A stretch of DNA of 64,000 nt, taken from the NCBI GenBank assembly GCA_030549495.1, contig JAUIRK010000744.1, positions 124,001-188,000 on the forward strand. The letters are read 5' to 3'. The notes under the pieces were generated by a model. The model was given only the letters and a program-made list of their open reading frames with translations, was not told the DNA's origin and did not search any database. This DNA is from Nectonema munidae. Its lineage: Eukaryota > Nematomorpha > Nectonematoida > Nectonematidae. Both the position numbers and the translations under genes were made by a program. Below, in pieces: positions 12,278-22,307 of this stretch; within the stretch, counting starts at the first letter, position 1, and each line of letters starts with the position of its first letter.

Positions 12278-12972
12278 CTGATGCTCCACTAACACGGATA
12301 GGAGTGAGGGCTGCTGAAATAGTGTTACTGCTGGAGTTACAAGACGAATTGTTACGCTTTTTTACGCAGTAGTACTCATAATTGTACGTGAAGTTGGGAC
12401 ACTTATACTTCAAGTGAGAGTGCAAAGTTTTGGTACTCTTGTCTCTGTGGTCATAACGCACCAATGCTCCACAATGCATGCAGCACGCAAAGTTTTGGCG
12501 CGAACCTTTATACGTCACAATGTTATACTCCTTCCACACGAGGCTACGGCTCCGTAGATTGATATCCAGGTTGATGTCGGATGAGCCACGACAAATCAAA
12601 TCACTCAGAAACTCTTTATTATACGCAAATGAGGAAGTCGCACTCATCTTGGGAGAAGATAAGGAAAGAGGTAGGGAAGACGAGAGAGGAGAGGAGAGTG
12701 AGGGAATGCTACTGCTGGACACCTTACTTATTTGATTGACAGGTGAGGAGGATGTGATGCTCATCAAGGCACTGATGTTGGTTGAGAAGCGAGAAATGTA
12801 CTCGTTATGTTTGTTGAACAAGTTGGCTGCATGGATGGAAGGAGGTGGGTTTGTGTTGTTGGAGAAAGGGGAACCATTTCTGTTGCAGGGGTGTTGTTGC
12901 AAGGAGAGTTCGTTCATTTGGAATTGTGGGAGCGCGATTTTCAACACACCACGACGACTATATGGAATCTGA
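12278..12972 (-). CDS. BED zinc-finger gene, upstream exon (first BED finger)
   Basis: The frame is open throughout and GC-richer than its surroundings. The first two thirds encode a Ser/Pro/Asn-rich, probably disordered segment (residues 1-145). A BED finger follows: LVWKEY, then CCMHC (about 12465-12490), then SHLKYKC (about 12400-12420), giving C-x2-C and H-x4-C. A second Ser/Asn-rich tail follows the finger. The exon begins after TTTTTATTCTAG, a good 3' splice site, and ends at GCATCAG before GTAATTTT, a good 5' splice site, leaving one base. No methionine or transposase core is present, so this is an internal exon of a nuclear, probably DNA-binding host protein. The gene identity is not recognised. 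Frames on the plus strand here are shadows. Confidence 0.68.
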
Positions 12973-13967
12973 CTAGAATAAAAACACAATCTTTTTGGAT
13001 TGATTTATATGAGAGGAGTTTTATATTTTCGTTTTCTTGTTGAGAAAACCAACATTCTTAACCTTAAGAGCTTAAATACTTTGCAAGAAAATCCGAAGAA
13101 TGCTTATAAATTTCTAAAAAATAAAAAGAAAGAAACCATGATGAAGATAATATTTATACCCAGAGGCTTAATTGAAAATACAGAAGACAAAACCATCATT
13201 GGACAATTGATAGTGTGGCATAGACGTTTTGGCTTCGATTCCCAATCCTGACATCAATATCATCTGTTCACTTAAGGAAGACTACTTTTCCTTTGGATTC
13301 AATACCGACAACAACAATAAAAGAAAGTAACTCGAATAGACAAGAAGAATGGACGTGTTCAATTGAGATACATACAGGGCACACAAAATTGAAACATAAA
13401 AATAGATAAATTTGGAAAGTAAATTTTTGACACTTGGAATTATACAAAATAAACCTCTCAAGAGATAAAAACTTCATTTATTTTAAATTTTATAAACTAG
13501 CTTTAGTAACTACATTTTTTAGCACATGTTAAGCCAATTCGCACATATCAAGAACATAATCCGTCATAATATCAAGAACATGACCCCAAGATTCGGAAAA
13601 ATATATAAAAAACTTATAAAAAAAAAATTAAATTGAATAATTTTTCGGAATTCTACATTTGCTAAGTGTTCGTTCACAAATGACGTCAACATTAAGGGGC
13701 TAGGGAAAGGGGCTGTAAAAATTGACATACGTTGACAAGAGCGGGGAGGGGATAGTAAAATATTGACACCATTTTTATTCTTTGTTAAATTGATTTGCAA
13801 TTTAATTTGCAAGCAAGAAATATAAAATGTCGGCAATACATGTTTTTATTTCACTTAAAAATACAAACTTCCATTAAAATAAAAAATAATTATATAAAAG
13901 ATTTTAATAGTTTCATTAAAGTAAACTAGGATAAGCCTGTTTGTCTCTCGCTTCGCTTGAGACGTAG
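12973..13967. other. Gene-free stretch upstream of the BED exon
   Basis: Presumed intron sequence on the minus strand. Several frames of 60-90 codons on both strands lack domains. No repeat family or RNA is recognised. Confidence 0.3.
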
Positions 13968-14127
13968 GATTCTAGGTCCAGTTAAGGATCATTGGTACCC
14001 CCTTGATTCTAGGTCCTGCGAAAGATCATTGGTACCTCTGTGATTCTAGGTCCTGCGAAAGATCATTGGTACCCCCGTGATTCTAAGCCCTGTTAAAGAT
14101 CATTTGCATCTCCGTTATTCAGGGTCA
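13968..14127 (+). repeat. 37-bp minisatellite, about four units
   Basis: Four head-to-tail units start at 13968, 14005, 14042 and 14079, exactly 37 bp apart, with a decayed partial unit after 14116. The unit begins GATTCTAGGTCCTGCGAAAG and ends ATCATTGGTACCCCCGT. It is much GC-richer than its surroundings. It lies immediately before the transposase relic at 14.14 kb, so it may be a subterminal repeat of that element. Confidence 0.75.
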
Positions 14128-14139
14128 TGTTTTTGGTTG

Positions 14140-14610
14140 AATATGCTTTAGGTTGGAAGATTTTAAAGAAGTTAATTTTAAGGATAAGAAAATGAAGCCT
14201 CTCATTTTTAATTCTGTGGATGGGGGTCCTGATGATTCTCTTAGAAATTCAGAGACTTTAGCTTATGAGAAACTATTTTCAAGGACAGTGATCTTGATTC
14301 TGTATTTGTTTTTACTCATGCACCTGGAGGAAGTGCTTACAACCAAGTAGTACGGTGAATGGCTCCATTGTCAAAAGATGTGGCAGGTCAAACTTTCCTT
14401 TTGATACATTTGGGAGGCAGCTTAATAGTAATAATGAAAATATAGATTTTGTAGTGGAAAAAGTTTTGTTCCATTAATCTAATAAAACTTTTTTATTTAG
14501 ACGCCGGAGAAATTCTTAGAAATGTTTGGTCAGATTCGGTAATTGACGGTTTTTCTGTTTTGGCTAAATATATTGATCGGCCTGAAAAACCTAAATAAAT
14601 TTAATATTTT
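14140..14610 (+). pseudogene. Decayed DDE-type transposase relic
   Basis: The pieces resemble a transposase-like protein family that is multi-copy in arthropods. One frame (14153-14272) holds VDGGPDDSLRNSE. A second frame holds THAPGGSAYNQVV at about 14310-14350 and, past a stop, MAPLSKDVAGQTF at about 14360-14400. A later piece near 14500-14590 reads DAGEILRNVWSDSVIDGF. In that family, as I remember it, VDGGPDENP and SAYNRVERRMAPLS are conserved; the first has an Asp and the second an acidic residue that could be catalytic. Here the frame breaks at least twice and the acidic residue of the second motif is lost. I cannot name the superfamily. Ends were not found. Confidence 0.5.
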
Positions 14611-14900
14611 TGGATTAAAAAACTTTAAAATTCTACTTTTGTTCCAAATATGCACAATAGGACACTCGTGTCCAATATATAAATATCGGGTCACTAAATA
14701 TTTTTACTCAGAGTTTGTTTTTGTTTTAGTTATACCATAAAGAATATTTTTAAAAAGATTTTTTTAATTTATATTGCTGAAATTTTTCTGTGCATGAAAG
14801 GGTTTATAAACATAATTTTTGAATGCATTTATTGTTTTAACTTAAATAAAATGGCTAAAGACAAAAATTTCAAAATCGTTTTGAAGACAATGTAAAAAAG

Positions 14901-15390
14901 GGGTCAGACTAAACACCCCAAATAATTCTAAAATCTAAAGCACTACAAAAAAGAGGGTTAGATAAAAAAAAACCCAAACACCCAGAAATAACAGGAAGCA
15001 CCCCAAAACACCTCAAAATACGCTAAAACATGGCAAAACACGCAAAATAGTTCTACAGCATTACAAAAAAAGGGTTAGACTAAATCCCAAAACACCCAGA
15101 AATAATCGAAAGCACCTCAAAACATCCCAAAACACGGCAAATAATTCTAAGGCACTACAAAAAAGATCTTAAAAATTACTCAAAACACCCCAAAACATTA
15201 CAAAATACTGCAAAAATCCCTAATCACCTCAAAAAATCGCAAAAGACGACAAATATTTCTAAAGCACTACAAAAAAGATCCTAGAAACTCCTTAAAACTT
15301 CGGAATTTTTTTTGGGGTTTTTAGTCTAACCATCTTTTTTTTAATGCTTTAAACTTATTTGCCGTGTTTTGAGATGTTTAGTCTGACCGA
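14901..15390. mobile_element. 490-bp MITE with internal tandem units
   Basis: It is flanked by an 8-bp direct repeat TAAAAAAG (14893-14900 and 15391-15398). The ends are inverted: GGGTCAGACTAAACACCCC at left and, on minus, TCGGTCAGACTAAACATCTC at right. Inside, four or five tandem units of roughly 110-120 bp each contain GGTTAGACTAAA, a run of CAAAACACCCCAAAACA-type sequence, and CACTACAAAAAAGA. The strong A+C bias of the plus strand comes from these units. No coding capacity. The family is not known to me; the 8-bp duplication suggests a hAT-like mobiliser. Confidence 0.65.
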
Positions 15391-16013
15391 TAAAAAAGAG
15401 ACTAAAATACAAATACATTTAAATAAATTATGTTAAAAGAAAATAGATCAAAAAAGCAGAAGCGTGTAAGATAGATACATCAAAGGCGGCCTAAAATTGA
15501 CATTCATAAACCACCTTGAAATATGTTACATGTCATTCATCACACTTAACATTAATATTATTATTATTATAGATTGAAAACTAACTAGTTAGACAGTAAT
15601 TTATAACTGATCTTTATAAAGCAATTTTACATCATCTGAAGTTGGAGATTTATAACATTAGGCTATACTACGTGGGCGAGTTGGTAGTTTAGCAGAGAGA
15701 GCTTGAATCTTGATCTAATTGTCCTTGGAGAATGGAGAACAAATATTCTTTTTTCTTGAAAGAATTCATCGACTAAGTGTGTTGTTAAAAAAATACAGCC
15801 ATTTTTTGACAGAATCAAAGACGATGGAGTTGAGCCCGACTCAGTGCCAAGCTTAGAGCAGGTACTGCTAGGATTGGATGTTAAATTTGATGTGCTTAAA
15901 CATTTCCAATAACACTACAAAACGCGAAAAAGTGAATTGTATATAGGTATGGGGAATATAAGTAGACAAGCATTAAACGCCATGATATTTGCATTGCACT
16001 TTCATTAATGGCA
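15391..16013. other. Gene-free stretch with a possible small coding fragment
   Basis: A plus frame ending at about 15919 encodes a 44-residue tail that looks protein-like (FDRIKDDGVEPDSVPSLEQ, then a Leu/Val-rich end), with a stop just upstream. It may be a broken transposon or an exon fragment; I do not recognise it. The stretch at 15672-15690 resembles a tRNA A box but has no B box. Nothing else is seen. Confidence 0.3.
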
Positions 16014-16016
16014 TAA

Positions 16017-16115
16017 AATCATTTTTAGTTGTAAGTTGTCTTTTTTTTATTTCTATTTTATCTTTCTAAAATACAATTTAGATTTAAAAAAGACAACTTA
16101 GAAGTAAAAATGGTA
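16017..16115. mobile_element. Very short MITE of the IS630-iteron family
   Basis: About 100 bp and palindromic: CATTTTTAGTTGTAAGTTGTCTT-type sequence at left faces AAGACAACTTAGAAGTAAAA at right. The right end finishes AATGGTA followed by TA, as do the ends of the IS630-type element at 22.3 kb and the MITE at 61.7 kb. The left border has decayed. Confidence 0.5.
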
Positions 16116-16191
16116 TAAATATTAATACAAATAAATTATTCCGTGTGGGGCCGACTCGCCTACCCCCTCCCTCCCCCAGCCTCTTCGTAAG

Positions 16192-16338
16192 TCACTTTGA
16201 AATACTTGCCCTAATCATATTTCTGACCGCAAAAGTAGCCATAACAGTTAGAGCTCCACGTCCTCTCAAGAGAGTGTACTTACGGGTGGGAATGACGGCG
16301 ATTAAAAGCTTGTCTAGAATGTACATGACAACCACCAT
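16192..16338 (-). CDS. Possible 48-residue ORF or exon in a GC-rich island
   Basis: The island 16140-16370 is far GC-richer than its flanks. On the minus strand an ATG-initiated frame of 48 codons ends in TGA, with an in-frame stop just upstream. The product starts MVVVMYILDKLLIAVI, a possible membrane segment, then a basic stretch and ends RNMIRASISK. Inside it is a splice-like CCACCC/GTAAGTA and, before it, ACATTCTAG, so part could be an exon. The plus strand also has a 73-codon frame (16145-16366), so which strand matters is unsettled. Not recognised. It lies in the interval expected to be intron of the minus-strand BED gene. Confidence 0.25.
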   Translation of the reverse strand: MVVVMYILDKLLIAVIPTRKYTLLRGRGALTVMATFAVRNMIRASISK

Positions 16339-16380
16339 CAAACCTCACTGGACTCAACACACGTAGAGAACAGTGTTTTT

Positions 16381-17605
16381 TTTAAATAAAATACCACCAG
16401 CCATTGGTTCACTCAAATTTGGCAATTTTTGTAATATTTGCCATTAAACAGTTTGGTTTATTAGCAAACTAAAGTGCACGCAATTCAAAATTTATTCTTA
16501 TTGAAGAAATAAAAATTCCGTGGTCTTCTTGTACTTTATACGACTTAATAATTTTACAAGCAAAGTTATTTATTCGGAATTTAAAAAAATGTTTTGAACT
16601 TAAAGGTTTTATTTGTATGATCATTGTAAAGTGTTAATCATGCGACGAAACCTTTTACGTACATTTAGAAATTGGACTTTTGACTTTAAAGAAAAAATAA
16701 AATCTAATTGAAATATCTTACAATACCTGAAAGTGATGCATTAGCAATGCGACCACGAAAAGATCGAGTAATAATGGAGATAAAAAGAGCTGACAAAGCT
16801 TGCTTTCATTGAAAAGAAAAATTACACATAAAAATAAATTTGATGGCTCGAAATTACACTAGATGAGCAAGGATGTAAAATAGAGATGAGAAAAATGGTG
16901 TTTTGCTGACAGTAGGATAAATCCCATTTTGCAACTGGTTCTTGAAAATAAGCATAGCGCAAAAAATCCTTATATTTATCAAACATACTCATATCAGACA
17001 AGGAAAAATGATTAACATCTATACAACTAAATTTTTAGTAGCAGACGCCTTTTTAAAAAAGTTGGAGCTTGAATAATTTTCGGTTTTTTTGTCGAACGTT
17101 CTTTGTGTATTATTATTAGATTTTTATGAAAGTTATTCTGCTCCTAGTGAAGAGATTTAAATACGAAATCTTTTAATGTGTTCTGGAATTTTTTTCCTTC
17201 CAAAATTCATGAGGTGAAAGGACACTTATGGTATTTTGAGATTCATAGAAATTTCATGCCTTCAGAAATTCATATGCATGGAGATCCTTGTAAATGTTTG
17301 TTCGACTAATTTGGAATCATGAATTTTGTAGTTCAGAAAATTTTGGTTGATTCATACGGAACATAACCTTTGGAATATGTTTTTATCTTTCAAGACTCAA
17401 AGAAAGAAGTTTACATTTGGTAAAATTGAATCACAATATATTTTCTAACACAACCACACAAAAAATAGGCGACAAGGAGGAAGTTAATTGGTTGGTTAGT
17501 AATTAATTATTCGGTTGCGTAATTAAAGATTGCTATTAATTGAGTTTTATGTCGTATTATTCAATCCATTAGTTGATTAGTAAAAATGACATTCTAGAAT
17601 TTATG
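16381..17605. other. Gene-free stretch
   Basis: No gene or element is recognised. A repeated TTAGTTGATTAG / TTAATTGGTTGG-type texture precedes the transposon at 17608. Slightly GC-richer patches near 16740-16880 show no domain. Confidence 0.3.
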
Positions 17606-18818
17606 TATACCATATTTACTCTAAGTTCGTCCTATTCCAATTTAAGTTCGTCCCTTTTCTATTTAGGTTCGTCTTTTTCCAATTTAACTTCGTCCATTTT
17701 AAATTTGTATTTAAGCTCAAAAAGTCTGTTTTTAAAACAGATTGACCTTGTTAGCTATATTTTGAAATGAAAAATCGGATTCGAACTTAAATTCTCCGAA
17801 CAACATTTTTTGTTCTACTTTTTAACAAAGAATAAATCACTAACATGGGTGTACTTGAGCTACAATATAAAGAAGTTTTTGAAATTGTTTGATATACTCA
17901 AAAAGAAAAAAGTAAAACAACTTTTCAAGATATAACTAAAATCCCGCTTGGATGAAGCTTAGTTATGAAAAAATCGTGTATTTATTTAAATTATATGTGT
18001 AAAGCTTCTTAATTTCAATATTAATACCAAATAACATTGAAATTTTTTTAAAGAAAAAGGATGATTTGGATTTAATGCGATAAAAGCTGCTCTAATCTAT
18101 TCGAAAAACTTCATTTTAAGAGTTGCAAGTAAAAATTATGAACGTAGCGGCATTCTAAACTTTGAAAACTTGCATAGATTCGAACAGAAACAGAGTTTTT
18201 CGTTTGCAGAGTGTATTCGGATCGGTCCGATTCCTTAAGTATTTAGCACAGCACATGTGGCATAATTCTTTTTTTTCCTCAAATCATGCCTAGAAAGACT
18301 TCACTTGAGAAAAAGAGTGAATTGATCAAGTTGGTAAGAAACCAAGGTTTCACGATCAAAGAAGCTTCTAATTTCCTTCTACTTCGAAGACAATTTTGAA
18401 AATTTTTGAAGATGATGATGTCAACCCAAATGTTACTAAAAAACATGGGGGTCACAAAAAAGTCCTACTTGACCAAGAAAAACTCTCGTACTTAGAAAGT
18501 TTGATTGAAAATAACCACATGCACACATTGGAAAAATGAGACAAAAAATTCAACAAGTTGTGTTCATAATTACTTAGTGAACACACTGAAAGTAGCGCTT
18601 AAAAAAGCAAATAGAGAAATTGACTGCGATAATCGACCAGACATTATTGAAAACCGAAAAGTGTATGCAAGAGAGTTCCAAATCTCATCTCCTTCTTCTC
18701 AAGAAAGCCTGATATTTGTTGATGAAGGCGGGTTTAACTTGCACTTGACACGCTCTCAAGCCCGTTCAAAAAAGGCAAAAGAGCTAGTGTTGTTGTTCCT
18801 GCCAACACGGGAAAGAAC

Positions 18819-21384
18819 TAGAGGTGTACCGAATATTCGGTATTTGGTCATTTTTCTCACTATTCGGCCTTTTTGTGGACTATTCGGTACCCAATAGTTT
18901 TATATTATAAGGGTATTTCACCACCACTATGTGGCTGACCAGGCTACTTAAATGGCTATAGCTATACTTTTATGGCTTTTTTGAACACCTTTATTAATTA
19001 AATGCAAACAGGAATATGAACACAAATAAAACAAGAATATGAACAGAAAAACTGAAGAAGTAAAGGGCTAATGCAAACATGAATATGAACACAAAAAGTA
19101 AATACGGTTATTACTAAGCTATTGCTTAATACCTAGTCAGAAAACTCATTAGTCAGTACTGTACTTATATTGATAAATAGGAAGGTTATAGAGCAGAAAC
19201 ATAAACTTTTCCCCATTTCCCGGAATCAGTCTGTTTCGCTTAGCTTCATATATGCTTCCACCAGAACTAAAAAGCCTTTCCCTTTCTACCGGTGAGAAGG
19301 GAGCTGAAAGATATTTGAGAGCAAGCTTCTGCAAATTCTTGAAACGTCCTTTATTCTCTCTCCATCATTCTATAGGATCCTTGGATCTTTCCAGAAGAGG
19401 TAAAGACTCCTAGATCTCAGCTTCTTTGGCAACAGCGCATCTTTTGGAAATTGTGTTGGACTGATAGTGTTTGATGTAGAGGGTGTAGTACCTTGTTTCT
19501 CTTCACCTACCATTTCTTTAAATTGCCGCGATTATTCTAATTCTAGGAAACCGTCATTTAAACTGAAATATTTGGAAAATCCAGGAAATATCTTGCTTGT
19601 CTTTGGAGATGAATCTGTGTCAGAAAAAATGGCTCAGGACTAGCAATAGATTGTTCCTCTACGCTCTCAATGATCCACGCTTTCATTTCATCAATATTGC
19701 TTTTCTGAAATTTTATTTTAAATCTTGGATCTAAAAATGTAGTTATGGACAACATCTTGTTAGTAAGATAACTTTCAAACATTTTCTTCGATGATTTAAG
19801 TAATTTATCAATCATTGTTAAAATGCCACTGAAGTTGCTCAAATCATTTTGGTCTATGGTAACAGCCTTTTGTAATAATAGCTGAAGTGCTAATATTGAA
19901 GGTATGATCAATGAGGCTGTGGTACTTTTTGAACTATGTTCCACTGTTAGCTCTTCAAATCGCTTAAGTATAATTACTAGCTTCTCTATAATGGTCCATT
20001 GATACTGACTTATATCAGTGATAGTATGGTCTGCAATGTATGCAGCAATAACCTTCTTTTGTTCTAGCATCCTTTCCAACATATAGTAGGTACTATTCCA
20101 TCTAGTCTTGACATCTTGTTTGAGCGTATGGCATATTATTCCCAGCTGTGTTTGTAGTAATTCAAATTTGGTCATTGCTGATGGTGAATGACTGAAATGT
20201 GTAGCTATGTTTCGACATACAGTCAAGATATCTTGAACAGACCTCTGAGATAATATTGCACCAGAAACGACAAGTTGGAATGTGTGAATAAAACATGATA
20301 AAGAAGATAACCCGCTTTCTTTTAGACCTGCAACCATATTGGCAGCATTGTCCCTCAAAACTATATGGATTTTATTGAGAGGAATGTTGAAATATTCCAG
20401 ACTACTCACAAATTCTTCACTAATGTCTAAGCTAGAATGAGTTATTGGAAAATGTTTAACCCTTAAGACTGCCTTTTGACATTCAAAGTTGTTAGAGATC
20501 CACTGTGATGTTAAGCTTATGAATGGAATGTTGGCTGTAGTGGCAGTCCATATATCTGTTGTTAATAAAATTTGCTGCTAGTACCTCAGCTTCAACATTC
20601 TTAAATAGCTGATCATATATATTTGGGACAATCTTATCAGAAAAATATCTCCTACATGGAATACTATATTTAGGGCAAATTTTTTTCCTAAGGCGTTTGA
20701 AACCTATAGTTTGTAGGTTGTTTGGTGCGCCTTACATACAAAAACCACCTTTGGTTGTTTACAAGCAAACACCAAAAAACATTTTCAACAAATGAAAATG
20801 GCTGTGTGTCTACAGCAATCATCTCTCCAAATAATTTGTGAAGTTCAACAGCTCTATGGTCATTTATGTTACATATTTTCTTTCTCTCCAGAGTCTCAAA
20901 TAATGTTATCTATTGCTTACAAACTTTTGGAGACTCAGTTGTACAAGTAATGCTGGGTGATGCGGCTCTTTTTGCTTCTGTAGATTTCTTTGATTGATCA
21001 CTAGGTATTCTTCAGGGTGTTTGTTTTTTAGGTGGTTTAACATTGTCACCTTGTCATTGCATAAATTACACAAACAGTATGTTGGATCATTTTCACGAGG
21101 CTTAAAATATTTCCATACGATACTGCGACTTTGAGACATTTGAAAATTCAAACTATAATTGTATTTCTAATTAAGAATATTATGTCATGAACAATCTTTA
21201 TAATTTGCTAGGTAAGAGTTTCTAAAAAGATACAAATAAAATATACAATATAACATAAAAATGGCTAAAGCAACATAAAACATAAAAGAATATTATGTGT
21301 ATTCGGCAGAATATTCGGCCATTACCGAATAGTATGCAACCGAATATTCGGTATTCGGAAAAAATGCTGTTCGGTGCATCTCTA
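18819..21384 (-). mobile_element. hAT element nested in the IS630 element
   Basis: A perfect 8-bp duplication GAAAGAAC flanks it (18811-18818 and 21385-21392). Ends are TAGAGGTGTACCGAAT at left and, on minus, TAGAGATGCACCGAAC at right, 13 of 16 matching. Palindromic CCGAATATTCGG and single ATTCGG motifs are repeated just inside both ends and may bind transposase. It encodes a hAT transposase on the minus strand. Insertion was into the IS630 transposase gene, so this is the younger of the two. Confidence 0.9.
19558..21151 (-). pseudogene. hAT transposase (ZBED-type), decayed
   Basis: The N-terminal frame (21151-20906) has a BED finger: SIVWKYFKP, CLCNLC and LNHLKNKH. The long C-terminal frame (20409-19558, 283 codons) has the RNase-H-like core: LRDNAANMVAGLKES (an Asp of the catalytic fold), LSCFIHTFQLVVS, DVKTRWNSTYYMLERM (the conserved RW motif), and FLDPRFKIKF. 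The middle part, 20905-20410, is in pieces; one piece has a hAT-like MIAVDTQPFSFVE. The C-terminal dimerisation part beyond 19558 is lost or scrambled. Frame breaks in the middle leave no full-length protein. The closest relatives are ZBED1/ZBED4-like hAT transposases. Confidence 0.85.
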
Positions 21385-22307
21385 GAAAGAACACAGCATT
21401 AATTTAAGAGATGCAATCAATTGTTTCAAAGTTCTACATTTTGAAATAATTGAAAATGAAACTTTTAATACAAAAAGTTCTTCAAGTTCATGCAAACACT
21501 TTTGAACAAAATGGAGTTGGGTGAAACAATAAATGAAGATGCTTGGATTGTTTTAGACAATGCCAAAATTCATAAATGCCGAGATGTGCAAAATCTTTTC
21601 GATTCCCAAAGTAATTATGTTCTAAAATATCTTTCACCTTATTCATTCATGCTCAATCCTTGTGAAAATGCCTTTTCAAAAATGAAAACAAAAGTAAAAA
21701 GTTTACTTATAAATGAAAGCAGTTCTTTATCTGAATTGATTTGTCAAAGTCTTCAAACAGTTTCTCCTTTGGAATGCAGTAATTTCTATCGGTTTATGTT
21801 GAATAACATCAATAATGCTGCTTTGGGCCAAAATTACATCCATGACATGTGGTACAGTTTATAACTTTTTATTTCAATAAATTTTTTTTCATTTCACTTT
21901 GTATTGAATTAAGTAATGGTTTCTTATATTCCTTTAAAAGAAAATGTTTTTCTTTATCAGACGTTACAAGCATATTTTTGTGAAAATGGTAAACTTTTCA
22001 CAAAAAAAGTATAATTCGAGTGCGATTTTAGTTTGTGTCGAAAAGTTTATGTACATTTTCATTTTTCAACATCAATATCAATATTGTAGCTCAAGCACAC
22101 CTATGTTAGAGTTTTATTCTTTCTTAAAAAGTAGAACAAAAAATGTTTTCCGGGGAATTTAAGTTCGAATCCGATTTTTCATTACAAAATATAGCTAACA
22201 AGGTCAATCTGTTTTAAAAACAGACTTTTTAAGTTTAAAAACAAATTTAAAATGAAAAAGGACGAACTTAAATTGGAAAAGGACGAACTTAAAGTAAAAA
22301 AGGTATA

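Larger units (their letters stand above)
18285..21864 (+). pseudogene. IS630/Tc1-mariner transposase, decayed and interrupted
   Basis: It starts MPRKTSLEKKSELIKLVRNQ, a helix-turn-helix N-terminus, at 18285, and shifts frame after about 38 codons. The next frame reads through HGGHKKVLLDQEKLSYLE and then a stop. A third part (18505-18810) holds FVDEGGFNLH with the first catalytic Asp. The nested hAT follows, and after it LDNAKIHKCRD with the second Asp and YLSPYSFMLNPCENAFSKMK with the catalytic Glu; the second Asp and Glu have 35 residues between them by my count, so DD35E-like. The C-terminus ends at 21864 with TAA. Cut-and-paste transposition at TA is the family's reaction. At least three frame breaks or stops plus the insertion make it inactive. 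Confidence 0.8.
17608..22305 (+). mobile_element. IS630/Tc1-mariner element, split by a hAT element
   Basis: The element has TA on both sides (17606-17607 and 22306-22307) and inverted ends of about 240 bp that can be followed from TACC...TTTACTYTAAGTTCGTCC inward to a shared GTGTACTTGAGCTACAATA block. The ends carry iterons of about 21 bp with core TTTAAGTTCGTCCTTTTT, four at left and two at right. Without the nested hAT and its duplicated 8 bp it would be about 2.1 kb. The transposase on the plus strand has decayed. The MITE at 61.4 kb shares the ends and could have been moved by an enzyme of this type. Confidence 0.85.

Noticed and set aside
12478-13043. Plus-strand frames over the BED exon
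   Set aside because: They are shadows of the minus-strand exon and have no domains.
13968-14127. CRISPR-like array
   Set aside because: The 37-bp units are directly adjacent with no spacers, so it is a minisatellite.
15672-15690. Second tRNA A-box-like sequence
   Set aside because: No B box and no acceptor-stem pairing.
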